Source: Sphingobacterium sp. PCS056 (lineage in GTDB: Bacteria; Bacteroidota; Bacteroidia; Sphingobacteriales; Sphingobacteriaceae). Taken from it: a stretch of 64,000 bases of DNA. Below are positions 50,725 through 60,335 of this stretch, piece after piece. How positions within the stretch are numbered: the first letter of the stretch is position 1; each line of letters begins with the position of its first letter. The notes beneath the pieces are model-generated. The model saw only the letters and a list, made by a program, of their open reading frames with translations. It made no database searches and was not told the DNA's origin. The position numbers and the translations under genes were made by a program. The DNA is taken from NCBI RefSeq assembly GCF_023273895.1, contig NZ_CP096883.1, positions 2,604,001 through 2,668,000 of the forward strand, written 5' to 3'.

Positions 50725-50886
50725 TAGAAACAAATATAGTGTAAAATATTGAGAAATATTGGATTGGGTTTAGCGTTATAAGGTAGAGAGATGCGTTGAA
50801 GGAGATCTCTTTCTTATAGTGGAATAATAGGAGATTCATACCGTGTCAACTCATTTAATTGGATGAAGGTGAATAAATTTAAAAAT

Positions 50887-52317
50887 ATGGAATACGCCAT
50901 TGTCGATATCGAAACTACGGGCGGACATGCGCGAAGTAGCCGAATGACAGAAATTGCTATTTTGATACACGATGGTCATCATGTTGTCGAGCGTTGGGAA
51001 TCATTGATCAATCCTGAGCAGGATATTCCACTGGCGATTTTTGCATTGACGGGTATTGATAATGATCTGGTCGCAAATGCTCCGGTATTTGGTGATATTG
51101 CGCAGCACGTATTTGATCTGCTTGAGGGGCGCATATTTGTTGCTCATAATGTCAATTTTGATTACTCCTTTATTCGTCATCAATTGGAAGAGGAGGGTTT
51201 TAAATGGGGGGCTAGAAAATTGTGTACTGTCAGGTTGAGCCGAAAAATCAAACCTGGTTTTCCATCCTACAGTTTAGGCAAGCTGTGTGATGATTTAGGC
51301 ATTCCAATTTCCAATCGTCACCGTGCTGGTGGTGATGCTGAAGCAACTGCTTTATTATTTGCATCTCTTCTAGAATCAGACCATGAAGGAGTGCTGGAGG
51401 AGATGCTGAAAAAAACCTCAACGGACCAACGTTTTCCTCCTAATCTTGCTATCGAGGATTTTGAAGCGCTTCCAGCAGAGCCCGGGGTTTATTATTTTTT
51501 GAATCAGCAGGGTAAGGTCATTTATGTAGGAAAGGCAGTTCATCTTAAAAAACGTGTCACTTCTCATTTTACAGGACATAGTATCCATAAGCAAAGACAA
51601 CATTTCTTAAAGGAGATTTACCATATCACTTTTGAAGTCTGTGCGACCGAATTGATGGCCTTATTGCTCGAATGTACTGAAATAAAAAGGCTATGGCCGG
51701 CGTATAATCGTGCTTTAAAACGTTTTGAACCAAAATTTGGTTTGTTCAGATATGAAGCACAAAATGGATATCACTACCTTGCTGTCGGGAAATTGAAAAA
51801 GCATTGTCCATGTTTGCAAACCTTTAATGTGGAATATGAAGGAATTCATGTCTTACGCCAGTTGATGATCAACTTTGACTTGGATCCGCGCATGTGTATG
51901 TTTGCGGCATCTGATACGCCGTACGCCAATAGAATTAAAGAGACTGATGTCTCTCTTCCTAATATCGAAGCGCATAATGCGCAAGTTGATTTGGCGGTCG
52001 ATCATCTTTTGGGTCAGCAGCAGACTTTTGTAATCGTGGACAAAGGTAGAACGTTGGATGAAAAGAGTTACGTATGGGTGGAACAGGGTAATTTTTACGC
52101 CATGGGTTATCTCGATCACGATGCACAGCTAGCCTCAATGGAAGATATCCGCTCGAGTTTAAAGCGTTATTATGGTAATCATTATATGATGCAGCTGATC
52201 AATTCATATGTCAGTAAATACCCCAGAAAGGTGACATATCTGAATTATTTTCACAAAGCTGTCGTTTTACCCGAAGTGACCGATGATTGCGATGGAGAAT
52301 CTTTGATCTTGTTTTAA
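50887..52317 (+). CDS. DEDDh exonuclease fused to GIY-YIG nuclease domain
   Basis: About 476 residues from ATG 50887, which matches the family start (MEYAIVDIETTGGHA); an in-frame ATG at 50863 is the alternative. Residues 1-180 are a DnaQ-like 3'-5' exonuclease: DIETTG, NVNFDYSFIRHQL and HRAGGDAEATALLF. Residues about 200-285 are a UvrC/Cho-type GIY-YIG domain: EPGVYYFLNQQGKVIYVGKA, HLKKRVTSHF. The C-terminal 190 residues are unassigned, with Cys residues (KKHCPCLQTFNV). This DnaQ-Cho fusion is known in several phyla as a repair nuclease. Divergent from a LexA-like repressor, hence possibly damage-induced. Confidence 0.88.
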   Translation: MEYAIVDIETTGGHARSSRMTEIAILIHDGHHVVERWESLINPEQDIPLAIFALTGIDNDLVANAPVFGDIAQHVFDLLEGRIFVAHNVNFDYSFIRHQLEEEGFKWGARKLCTVRLSRKIKPGFPSYSLGKLCDDLGIPISNRHRAGGDAEATALLFASLLESDHEGVLEEMLKKTSTDQRFPPNLAIEDFEALPAEPGVYYFLNQQGKVIYVGKAVHLKKRVTSHFTGHSIHKQRQHFLKEIYHITFEVCATELMALLLECTEIKRLWPAYNRALKRFEPKFGLFRYEAQNGYHYLAVGKLKKHCPCLQTFNVEYEGIHVLRQLMINFDLDPRMCMFAASDTPYANRIKETDVSLPNIEAHNAQVDLAVDHLLGQQQTFVIVDKGRTLDEKSYVWVEQGNFYAMGYLDHDAQLASMEDIRSSLKRYYGNHYMMQLINSYVSKYPRKVTYLNYFHKAVVLPEVTDDCDGESLILF

Positions 52318-52353
52318 GTATACCTATTATTGAATTAAAATAAAAATGAACGG

Positions 52354-52776
52354 ATGGATTACATATTATCAATAGCGAATAGTGTTATTTTCTTATTTCT
52401 GGCATTGATGCATTTATATTGGGTCTGTAATGGCCAAGTGGGTATCGCAGCAACAATTCCAACGAAGTTGAATGGGAAGCGCGTGTTTACACCCAGTCGT
52501 TTTGGTACTTTTGTCGTAGCCGCAGGATTGTTTATGTTTGCGGTCACCAACTTGATTTTTGGAGGAATGATTGAATCGCCTATAGGGCTTTCTTATATAA
52601 ATTATGCCATGTGGGGTATTGCTGGTATCTTTCTGATCCGTTTTATTGGTGATTTTAAATATGTCGGTATTACCAAAAGGTTCCGACAATCTGTTTTCGC
52701 TCAGAAAGATACTTTTTTCTATAGTCCGTTATGTTTTTTACTGGCCGTATCTCATGCTATTTTGCTTATGGATTAG
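52354..52776 (+). CDS. DUF3995 membrane protein
   Basis: 140 residues with four TM helices: SIANSVIFLFLALMHLYWVC, FGTFVVAAGLFMFAVTNLIF, INYAMWGIAGIFLIRFIGDF and SPLCFLLAVSHAILLMD. The HLYWVCNGQVGIAATIPTKL stretch after TM1 is the DUF3995 hallmark (H-x-YW then IP and K). Function unknown. It follows the nuclease gene after 36 bases on the same strand and may share its transcript. Its stop codon directly abuts the stop of the convergent MscS gene with no base between. Confidence 0.82.
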   Translation: MDYILSIANSVIFLFLALMHLYWVCNGQVGIAATIPTKLNGKRVFTPSRFGTFVVAAGLFMFAVTNLIFGGMIESPIGLSYINYAMWGIAGIFLIRFIGDFKYVGITKRFRQSVFAQKDTFFYSPLCFLLAVSHAILLMD

Positions 52777-54576
52777 CTAGATCTGATCAATTCCACCTTT
52801 AAATTGTGGTACAAAGTCTACTTTACTGTAAATATGAGGGGCGTTCATTTCAATACCAGCAGCTAGGAAATCGTTCAGGATCGACTGAAATATTTCAGAT
52901 TTGGCGAGTTCAATTTCCCCAGATTTGGTGATGTAGACATTCAATTCATATAATACATAAAAATCATCTAATTTCTTTTGTAACACAAAAGGAGCTGGGG
53001 TTGTATTGACTCGAGCGACGCGGGGTGGTATACTCAGTAATAGCTCATGGATCCGCTCCCAGGGTTCTTCATATCCCACAGATAATTCGACTTGAAAACA
53101 AATACCTTGATCTGAAAAAGTGGAATAGTTAACCGTGTTGCCCGATAATATAGATGAATTGGGGATTGTAATTTCTTCGTTTTTAATGGTTCGAAGCCGT
53201 GTTACTAGTGGAGACTTTTCAATGACGACTCCTGTTTTATCGGCTATGGTGATTCGATCTCCTATGCGGAAGGGTCTCATGTAAGTGATAACAAGACCGG
53301 CAATAATGTTGGATATCGCAGATGAAGATCCTAACGAAAACAATACCCCGATAAATACCGATATACCTTTGAAAATATCGGAGTTTGATCCTGGTAGATA
53401 GGGAAATATGAGAACGAGTGTGAAAGCCTGTAATAGAAAGCGGACAATGGTAAAAGTGGGCATGGCAAATTCTCGGTGAAAACCATTGATCTCTAATTTT
53501 CCTTTATCGATTTCAGTGAAAATATACTTCACAAAACGTACCGCATAGCGCATGACAAATAGGATCACAAATACCGTAATCAGATTGGGGATGTAAGCCC
53601 AGATCGCTAAGATCGCTTTTTTTAAGGGTTTGGTGAAAAGGCCTATTAAACTGTTTGCCCAGCTTTGTGTAAACGGAAATACACTGAATATAATAGGTAG
53701 CATGATAAAAGCCATCACAACGATCAATATCCAGCGCAACATGTCGATGCTGCTGATGAGTATGCGTGTTTTCTGAACGGAACTGATCAGGACATAGTTT
53801 TTAATTTTTACATCCTTGATCCGTTGGGTACGCTCGGTGATGATCCGTTGAATGCTGTAATTTTTAATTCTGTTGATCAACAGAATTAAAAGATAAAACA
53901 CAAATAAAATGAGGATAATAAGTCCGATGCGGATCACTACTTTTGTGATACTATTTTCCTCTTTTTCCTGGGAAATGGCTTGTTGAATGCTTTTTAAATA
54001 TTGGGCGGCTACTTCTTCTTTACTCTTTCCTTCTAATAAGGCGTCGAGTTCTGTAATTGAAGTAATGATCAAATCTTTGTATACAATATCGGAGCTGATT
54101 TCATTGTTTTCTATCTTAAAGGAATCAACACGAACAAAGTCATCTTCGTACAGATTATGAATACGATTGACCACGTTGGCAGCACGGTCTTTTGCTAAAG
54201 ATGAACCTAGTTTATTGTAAACGTAAAAAAGGGTATCCTGAAAAGGTGCAACGGCATAGCCTTTGGTATTTTTCTTAATGGAATCGACTTTAAGCTTTGC
54301 CTGTTGGTTGCGGATGAGATTTTCTTCATCCAAATTATTCAATTGCTGTTTGAGATTTTCTTTTTTAGTGCTGTTTTGAGTCTTTAGATTGGTAATCTCA
54401 TTTTGAAGCTTCACGCGCTCTAAGGAATCGTTGATCTGCTGTTGTCGAATACCATTTAAAATGGAGCTCAATCCGAGTTCTTTTGCATCTACGGAGTCTA
54501 TCTCTTGCGCCGACAGTGGGTTAAGGGCGGTAAAACAGAGTGAAGAAAAAAGGAAACATATGTAAAGTCTTTTCAT
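52777..54576 (-). CDS. MscS-family mechanosensitive channel
   Basis: 599 residues. Signal peptide (YICFLFSSLCFTALNPLSAQ), a coiled-coil periplasmic part (residues about 40-100, LKQQLNNLDEENLIRNQQAK), then several TM segments (IRIGLIILILFVFYLLILLI, IFVGVLFSLGSSSAISNIIA in TM3) and the cytoplasmic MscS beta domain (GLVITYMRPFRIGDRITIAD, TRLRTIKNEEITIPNSSILS). It opens under membrane tension to protect from osmotic downshock. It is larger than E. coli MscS and resembles the YnaI/MscK-like type. Convergent with the DUF3995 gene at zero distance. Confidence 0.88.
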   Translation of the reverse strand: MKRLYICFLFSSLCFTALNPLSAQEIDSVDAKELGLSSILNGIRQQQINDSLERVKLQNEITNLKTQNSTKKENLKQQLNNLDEENLIRNQQAKLKVDSIKKNTKGYAVAPFQDTLFYVYNKLGSSLAKDRAANVVNRIHNLYEDDFVRVDSFKIENNEISSDIVYKDLIITSITELDALLEGKSKEEVAAQYLKSIQQAISQEKEENSITKVVIRIGLIILILFVFYLLILLINRIKNYSIQRIITERTQRIKDVKIKNYVLISSVQKTRILISSIDMLRWILIVVMAFIMLPIIFSVFPFTQSWANSLIGLFTKPLKKAILAIWAYIPNLITVFVILFVMRYAVRFVKYIFTEIDKGKLEINGFHREFAMPTFTIVRFLLQAFTLVLIFPYLPGSNSDIFKGISVFIGVLFSLGSSSAISNIIAGLVITYMRPFRIGDRITIADKTGVVIEKSPLVTRLRTIKNEEITIPNSSILSGNTVNYSTFSDQGICFQVELSVGYEEPWERIHELLLSIPPRVARVNTTPAPFVLQKKLDDFYVLYELNVYITKSGEIELAKSEIFQSILNDFLAAGIEMNAPHIYSKVDFVPQFKGGIDQI

Positions 54577-54838
54577 GTGTACGGGCTTTTTGATGATACT
54601 TCCATCTGGATGGTTGTCGATCGGGCTGTTTTAGAAAAATCAAACATAGATAAATTTGCTTGTAAACGCAATCAAATAACCTGATAAAATTTTGAAAGGT
54701 ATCGCCTTTTCTGAGTTTTTTTGGGTTGCACTGATTCCGTTTAGGGAATATTGGCTACTAATAAGATAAGTGATTGAGTTTGGTTCTTGTTATAGCTGGA
54801 GAAACAAGTTCAGAAAAGGCCAATAAGATGATATGTCT

Positions 54839-55270
54839 TTACTTTTTTAATTTCGATAACACAAGATCAAGATGAAGAATGATTAGTGTAATGGCCGCTA
54901 AGATGATGATCGGTATGGCCGAAGTATACAGCGTACAATAGATTTCGCCTTTTAAATCATAAGTACTCCAAGAAGATTCGCGATCCACAAAAATCGTGTA
55001 ATCCCAGAAAAACCATCCAGCCATTAATAATATCCATTTTGCTGCGACCTTGACGCTATTTTTCTTGATGAGATCCAGCAGTACAAATAGAACAGTCAAA
55101 ATCAGAGTGGAAAATAAAGAAATGAAAAAAGCATCATGAAAGAAGCTACAGTCCAAACATCCGCTTGATGTGTTGTCTGTCAGTACACCCATGGACCAAT
55201 ATATCTGGATGAAGGTGCATATCCAGATCAGGATGGCAGTTCGTGCTGTGTTTGTCAGTAAGTTGATCAT
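54839..55270 (-). CDS. hypothetical four-TM membrane protein (143 aa)
   Basis: Four hydrophobic helices (ARTAILIWICTFIQIYWSM, FFISLFSTLILTVLFVLL, VAAKWILLMAGWFFWDYTIF, IPIIILAAITLIILHLDLVL). A Cys pair (SGCLDCSFFHD) sits in the first loop. No family recognised. It is a single gene, with 260 bases before the MscS start downstream and 174 bases to the YiaA-like gene upstream, all on the minus strand. Possibly a stress-related membrane protein; no function proposed. Confidence 0.65.
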   Translation of the reverse strand: MINLLTNTARTAILIWICTFIQIYWSMGVLTDNTSSGCLDCSFFHDAFFISLFSTLILTVLFVLLDLIKKNSVKVAAKWILLMAGWFFWDYTIFVDRESSWSTYDLKGEIYCTLYTSAIPIIILAAITLIILHLDLVLSKLKK

Positions 55271-55444
55271 CAGTCCTTATTTAGCAGTCTTTATCAGTTG
55301 ATGTATTCCTTTTTTTTAACATCTTATGTTGTGTCCGATTTTTTGAACAGGCTAAAATAATGAATAATTAATGAATATCTACTGAGTTGATGACATAAAC
55401 CCGCAGGATTGCTGAGCAATACTCTGCGGGTGGCAACCGCTAAG

Positions 55445-55912
55445 TTACAGTTCGTTTTCCTCAAACATCTTGGCGTCGCGGGTGTTTTTTTGAACAGCAA
55501 TAGCTGAAAACATACTTAAGCAAAATGACATGGCATAAAATCCTTTTTCACTAAGCAATAAATCTGCATTCCATAGACCTACAGTGAGTAGGATCATAGC
55601 AGCTATGGTGGCAAACCAACTTAATCCATAATAAAGATCGGTCACTACAATACCTTCTGATCGATCTCTGACACTTTTTTGTACCGAGATGACGGCGAAT
55701 AATCCAAATAGTAGTATAGTAAAATAGTATCCTTTTTCGTTGAGTTCCATTGTGGCATTCCATAAGCCAATACAAAAGCCGACTGTTCCTGTCAGTAAAG
55801 CAAACCAAGATGCACCGATAAATGCAGCTGTGGGTTTAAATGGGTTTTTTACTTTTTCTTCGTGTTTTGTAAGTGGAGCATGCTCCTCAGTTTTGTTTTT
55901 TAGCGGTTCCAT
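55445..55912 (-). CDS. YiaA/YiaB-family inner-membrane protein
   Basis: 155 residues containing the YiaA/B domain twice: FIGASWFALLTGTVGFCIGL, WNATMELNEKGYYFTILLFG, FAVISVQKSVRD and then LYYGLSWFATIAAMILLTVG, LWNADLLLSEKGFYAMSFCL, SAIAVQKNTRD. Four TM helices in two matching pairs. The family is of unknown function. The charged N-terminal 25 residues (EPLKNKTEEHAPLTKHEEKV) are cytoplasmic. Single gene with a promoter gap shared with the divergent gene at 56039. Confidence 0.85.
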   Translation of the reverse strand: MEPLKNKTEEHAPLTKHEEKVKNPFKPTAAFIGASWFALLTGTVGFCIGLWNATMELNEKGYYFTILLFGLFAVISVQKSVRDRSEGIVVTDLYYGLSWFATIAAMILLTVGLWNADLLLSEKGFYAMSFCLSMFSAIAVQKNTRDAKMFEENEL

Positions 55913-56038
55913 ATTTTTTAGTTTTTAATGTTTTACTGAAAGCAAATGTCCGATCTAAACCATACCTGTACAAATTAAATATAGTAAAATACTGACGATA
56001 TAATTAATCAATAATGCGTATATTTATCATTAAATTTA

Positions 56039-57529
56039 ATGGATATGGATACACTTTCGGCATTACTGAATTTACTAGGAGATGATGATAAAAAGGTATT
56101 TAGGTCATTTTTGCAAAGAAGGAACAAGCGAGATGATGCGCGCAATATTGTCTTGTTTGATTTATTAAATACTGATGATATAAGTGGTGTCGAAAAGCTC
56201 TATAAAAAAGCAAAAAATAGAGATTCATATCATGCTTTGCGTAAACGGTTACAAGATAACCTGCTGTTATTTCTTTCGCACAAAACATTTGAGAAAAGCA
56301 ATAGCCAGTCGTCTGAAGCGATGCGTTTGATTATAGTAAGCCGTTTCCTCTTGGAAAACAATTTGGATAAAACGGCTTTCAAGTCTTTAGCAAAGGCAGA
56401 ACTGCTCGCTGTAAAATTGGAAGAATATAACCTCTTGAATGATATTTTGCTGCTTAAAATACAATATGCCCACAGCGCATATGCTGAAAATCTGGAACTG
56501 TTGACAGATCGTTTACTGATCAATCAGCAACAGATGCAGCGTGAAGCAAAATTAAATCTTGCCTATGCCTTCCTACGTCAAGAACTGCGTGATGTAAATC
56601 TGAAAGGTAAAGTTGTTAATCTGAGCACACTGATGGTGACTACCATCCGTAAATATCAAATCGCTGTCAGTGATCTGATGAACTATAAGTCGATCTATCA
56701 GATTCTTTTTATTGCCAATGAATATGCCGCTATTTATCAAGATTATCGTTTTATAGAACGTTACATCAAACGGATTCACCATTTCTTAAAGAACCAAACA
56801 AAAACCAATGAGCAGCAGCTTTTCTATCATTTGTATGTACTCTATTTTCTAGCTAATTTTCATTTTCGTAATAAAGATTTTGCTCCAAGTAGGGAATATC
56901 TTGTTGAGATGAAACTGCATATGGATGCGAATAGCGTGTATGTCACTCCATTTTATCCTAGGCAACAATTGTTGTTTGCGCTCAATCTTTATTTTACAGG
57001 GAATAGTGGGGACGCAACCTCCATATTGCAGCAGATCTTACTCGGATCGACCCAAAAGTATAAGCAGGAGGATATAGAGGATATCAGGATTTGTCTGACC
57101 ATGTTTTTGTCCTTACAACATGATCACAGTTGTCTACGTCAGCTTGCCATGTTTCAACATACGGACCTGTGGTACGAAAAGAAAATGGGCATGCTCTGGA
57201 CGATTCGAAAAAACCTGATGGAAATCTTGATCCATGCGCAGTTTGAACATCTGGATCTTGCCGTGTCAAGATTGAATAGTTTTAAGCGTAGGTATAATGC
57301 ATATCTGGCAAGCACTCATGAAGAAAGGGTGTTGCAGTTTGTGAATTTCATTGAAAAATATTTGATTAAGCCTGATGTTGTATTTCATCCGGCATTTCAA
57401 CAGGATGTTCAACATCTCTTAAAAGCTAATCAGGATATTTTTCACCTTTGTTTTCTCTCTTGGCTGATCGCGACTTGGAAGAAGAAGTCTGCCTATCAAA
57501 TTGTATTGGAACATCTTGAAAGTAGCTGA
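56039..57529 (+). CDS. hypothetical helical-repeat protein (496 aa)
   Basis: Entirely helical, without signal peptide or TM: TPR-like/SEL-like helices throughout (SYHALRKRLQDNLLLFLSHK, LLQRMQREAKLNLAYAFLRQ-like segments, LYFLANFHFRNKDFAPSREY, FYPRQQLLFALNLYFTGNSG). The N-terminus LLNLLGDDDKKVFRSFLQRR recalls a Bacteroidota family of unknown function found as single genes. No catalytic motif. It probably acts as a protein-interaction scaffold in the cytoplasm. Divergent from the YiaA-like gene; the DUF72 gene follows after 118 bases. Confidence 0.65.
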   Translation: MDMDTLSALLNLLGDDDKKVFRSFLQRRNKRDDARNIVLFDLLNTDDISGVEKLYKKAKNRDSYHALRKRLQDNLLLFLSHKTFEKSNSQSSEAMRLIIVSRFLLENNLDKTAFKSLAKAELLAVKLEEYNLLNDILLLKIQYAHSAYAENLELLTDRLLINQQQMQREAKLNLAYAFLRQELRDVNLKGKVVNLSTLMVTTIRKYQIAVSDLMNYKSIYQILFIANEYAAIYQDYRFIERYIKRIHHFLKNQTKTNEQQLFYHLYVLYFLANFHFRNKDFAPSREYLVEMKLHMDANSVYVTPFYPRQQLLFALNLYFTGNSGDATSILQQILLGSTQKYKQEDIEDIRICLTMFLSLQHDHSCLRQLAMFQHTDLWYEKKMGMLWTIRKNLMEILIHAQFEHLDLAVSRLNSFKRRYNAYLASTHEERVLQFVNFIEKYLIKPDVVFHPAFQQDVQHLLKANQDIFHLCFLSWLIATWKKKSAYQIVLEHLESS

Positions 57530-57647
57530 TGTTTTTTTAGACCCGATCAGGATTTTAAAATATGGGGTCTTGAGCTAGGTCTTATTTTTATAGATAGAAT
57601 CGTTTAAGCTTCAGACAACTTATTGTGAGGTTGCTTGTTTTATAGTT

Positions 57648-58400
57648 ATGGATGCATCGTATTATTCTGGCACGAGCGGTATTCTTTTACCGTATAAAAA
57701 TAAAAATTTTTATCCTGAAAGTTTTCAGGGTAAAAGCAGGCTTACGGTATGTAGTCTCCTTTTCAATTCTTTGGAAGTAAACAGTTCATTCTATAAAATA
57801 CCACGACTGGAAACCGTACAGCGGTGGTCAGAGGAAGTAACTGCTGGTTTTCGCTTTACCTTCAAATTATGGCGTGGCATAACCCACAATAAGGGATTGA
57901 TTTTTGATCCTCAGGATGTGGATCGATTTCTGAATGTCATCACTGCGGTTGGAGACAAGAAGGGATGCCTCCTAGTACAATTGCCACCCTCAATTTCTTT
58001 CCATCATCGCGCACAAGTAGACCTGTTACTGAAAACGATCATGAAAAATGATCAAAGTAATGGTTGGAGGGTGTGTGTGGAATTTAGACATGAGTCGTGG
58101 TATCGGGAGGAAACATACCAACTGTTGGAGGACTATGGAATTGCTTCTGTGATACATGATAAACATGGTCGTGGTATACACCTACAGGATACCGTAACGC
58201 CATTTGTCTATGTTCGTTTTCATGGTCCTGATGGGAATTATAAAGGTTCTTACGAAGATGCATTTTTGCAAGAATACAGTTATTACATTAAAGATTGGCT
58301 TGACGCTAAAAAAGAAGTATATGTCTATTTCAATAATACCATTGGAGCTGCTATTGATAACTTAAATACTTTGTCTGCATATGTTGCGGAACGTGATTGA
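57648..58400 (+). CDS. DUF72 family protein
   Basis: 250 residues. The family start YYSGTSGILLPYKNKNFYPE, the motif FNSLEVNSSFYKIPRLETVQ, RWSEEVTAGFRFTFKLWRGI, the LLVQLPPSISF strand, CVEFRHESWYREETYQLLED and FVYVRFHGPDGNYKGSYEDA then YVYFNNTIGAAIDN are all present. DUF72 proteins have a TIM-barrel fold like xylose isomerase; their biochemical role is not established. Complete, single gene, ahead of a terminator shared with the convergent GH1 gene. Confidence 0.9.
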   Translation: MDASYYSGTSGILLPYKNKNFYPESFQGKSRLTVCSLLFNSLEVNSSFYKIPRLETVQRWSEEVTAGFRFTFKLWRGITHNKGLIFDPQDVDRFLNVITAVGDKKGCLLVQLPPSISFHHRAQVDLLLKTIMKNDQSNGWRVCVEFRHESWYREETYQLLEDYGIASVIHDKHGRGIHLQDTVTPFVYVRFHGPDGNYKGSYEDAFLQEYSYYIKDWLDAKKEVYVYFNNTIGAAIDNLNTLSAYVAERD

Positions 58401-58538
58401 TTGCTTGTTGCGTCACTTTTTATGAACAGATGAAGTGCTGAAATGCGAGTAGCGCAGATGCTAATTTTTTGCGGAGTAAAGAGGAGCAAAACTTATAGCT
58501 CTTAATCAGGCTTTCATGCCATAGGTTTTCGAATTGAA

Positions 58539-58585
58539 CTAAAAACATCTCTTAAAAAGCAATCAATTGTAAGAGATGTTTTTAG
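58539..58585. terminator. bidirectional terminator
   Basis: A perfect 16-bp stem CTAAAAACATCTCTTA / TAAGAGATGTTTTTAG with a 15-base loop between the convergent DUF72 and GH1 genes. Confidence 0.88.
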
Positions 58586-58590
58586 TTTAT

Positions 58591-59925
58591 CTATTTTAAA
58601 AAATCAGCATACCAATGTCCTGATGATTTAATAATGCGCTGCTGCGTTTCAAAGTCAACATAAACCAAACCAAATCGTGGTTCATAACCCTCTGCCCATT
58701 CGAAGTTATCGAGAAAAGTCCATGCAAAATAACCGTTTACTTGAACACCTTCTTGTTTCGCTCGATATACTTGTTCAATAATCGCTTGTAAATACTGTAC
58801 TCTTTTGGGATCATCTACCCTGTTATTTTCTACTTGATCAGGAAAAGCAGCGCCATTTTCTGTGATAATCAAAGGCGGCATATTTTCGTAGGCATGGAAT
58901 TTTTTAAGGATGTGATACATGGACTCTGGATAGACTTCCCATTTCATGGCTGTCATGGAGACTTTACGATCCTTGGCACTTACAATTTTTGCTTGCAGGT
59001 AGGGGACAAATAAGGAATGGCGGATAATCTCTCGAGTATAGTTTTGTACACCAATGAAATCCATGTCAAATTTTAGATCTTGTTCATCGTTTTGTTTGAT
59101 GTACTTCTCGATTCTTTTTAGAATTTTGATTTCACTAGTCGGATAGCCCTTGCCTAGTAACGGTTCTATAAAGAGTCTATTCAATAGTACGTCTGCTCGT
59201 TGTGCAGCACGGATATCTTTTTCCCGCGTGGAGAACGGTTCAACATGTGAGCATGAGAAGGTCGTGCCTACAAAACTGTCTTTTTGTAACGATTTAATGA
59301 TTCTGGCACCATGTGCCTGTGCTAAAGTGGCATGATGTGCGGCGGCTAAGAAATAATCAATTCCTTTTTTTCCAGGGGCATGTACTCCAAAGAAATATCC
59401 TGCTGCGGTAAATACGGCAGGTTCATTGAGCACCATCCAGTTTTTTACCCGATCACCAAATGATCTGACACAGACTGCTACGTAATTGCCAAACCATTCT
59501 TTAACATCGCGGTTGAGCCAGCCCCCTTTTTTTTCAAGGGCATGGGGTAGGTCCCAATGGTATAAGGTCACCCAGGGCGTAATACCTAACTCCAAAGACA
59601 GGTCGATAAGCCGATTGTAAAAATCGATTCCTAATGGATTGATTGTTCCGGTACCTTCTGGAACTATGCGGCTCCATGAAATGGAAAATCTATAGTTTCG
59701 AATATTTAAACTGTACATCAAATACAGATCTTGGGTATATTGATTGTAAAAATCGCAAGCTATATCTCCGCTATGGTTTTTGAATATTTTATTTCTTTTC
59801 TGAACAAAAACGTCCCATATGGAAAGTCCTTTTCCATCTAGATTATGTGCTCCTTCGATTTGGTAAGCTGCGGTTGAGACACCCCAGATAAAATCTTCAC
59901 CAAAGGATTTTTTAGTTAAAGGCAT
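58591..59925 (-). CDS. GH1 beta-glucosidase
   Basis: 444 residues, normal GH1 length. It hydrolyses beta-glucosides with retention. The acid/base Glu168 is in NWMVLNEPAVFT and the nucleophile Glu356 in PLIITENGAAF; the N-terminal FIWGVSTAAYQIEGAHN and the aglycone-side TLYHWDLPHALEKKGGW and FAWTFLDNFEWAEGYEPRFG motifs are all present. No signal peptide, so it acts in the cytoplasm on imported beta-glucosides. It stands alone; its 410-base upstream region has an inverted repeat. Confidence 0.93.
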   Translation of the reverse strand: MPLTKKSFGEDFIWGVSTAAYQIEGAHNLDGKGLSIWDVFVQKRNKIFKNHSGDIACDFYNQYTQDLYLMYSLNIRNYRFSISWSRIVPEGTGTINPLGIDFYNRLIDLSLELGITPWVTLYHWDLPHALEKKGGWLNRDVKEWFGNYVAVCVRSFGDRVKNWMVLNEPAVFTAAGYFFGVHAPGKKGIDYFLAAAHHATLAQAHGARIIKSLQKDSFVGTTFSCSHVEPFSTREKDIRAAQRADVLLNRLFIEPLLGKGYPTSEIKILKRIEKYIKQNDEQDLKFDMDFIGVQNYTREIIRHSLFVPYLQAKIVSAKDRKVSMTAMKWEVYPESMYHILKKFHAYENMPPLIITENGAAFPDQVENNRVDDPKRVQYLQAIIEQVYRAKQEGVQVNGYFAWTFLDNFEWAEGYEPRFGLVYVDFETQQRIIKSSGHWYADFLK

Positions 59926-60335
59926 TTACTCGTATAAATTTTCAGGTGCAGTAAAAAAATGTTCTATTATATCTTCTAGTTTTTATGGAATCTAAGAGGT
60001 GAATAGAATGAACTAAACTGTACAAGAAAGAGACGAAATATCATCCTTTGAAATAAATGAGTGATCGTTTTCATAATTCAAATGTTTTAAACCACAGGCT
60101 ATGTAAATTTACTTGTCTAAATATACATCGTCAGTGTGAACTGTAGGTTAATAACCTATTAATTTTCAAAACATGATGATGGTGGCTTTCTTGTCCTCTA
60201 TATTAGATCTTATTTTGATTTTAGATCATGCCATAAAGCTTAAAGATACCTTTTTATTTTCCTATTTGCTATGTGTTTGATTTTTTTGATCTTTTGAATA
60301 ATTTTTATTTCCTAAATGGGCATTAAACTCTGGAC
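59926..60335. promoter_or_regulatory. upstream region of GH1 gene with inverted repeat
   Basis: No gene in these 410 bases. TAGGTTA-A-TAACCTA (60144-60158), perfect 7-bp arms, is a possible operator, 220 bases upstream of the GH1 start. The rest is AT-rich. Confidence 0.45.
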
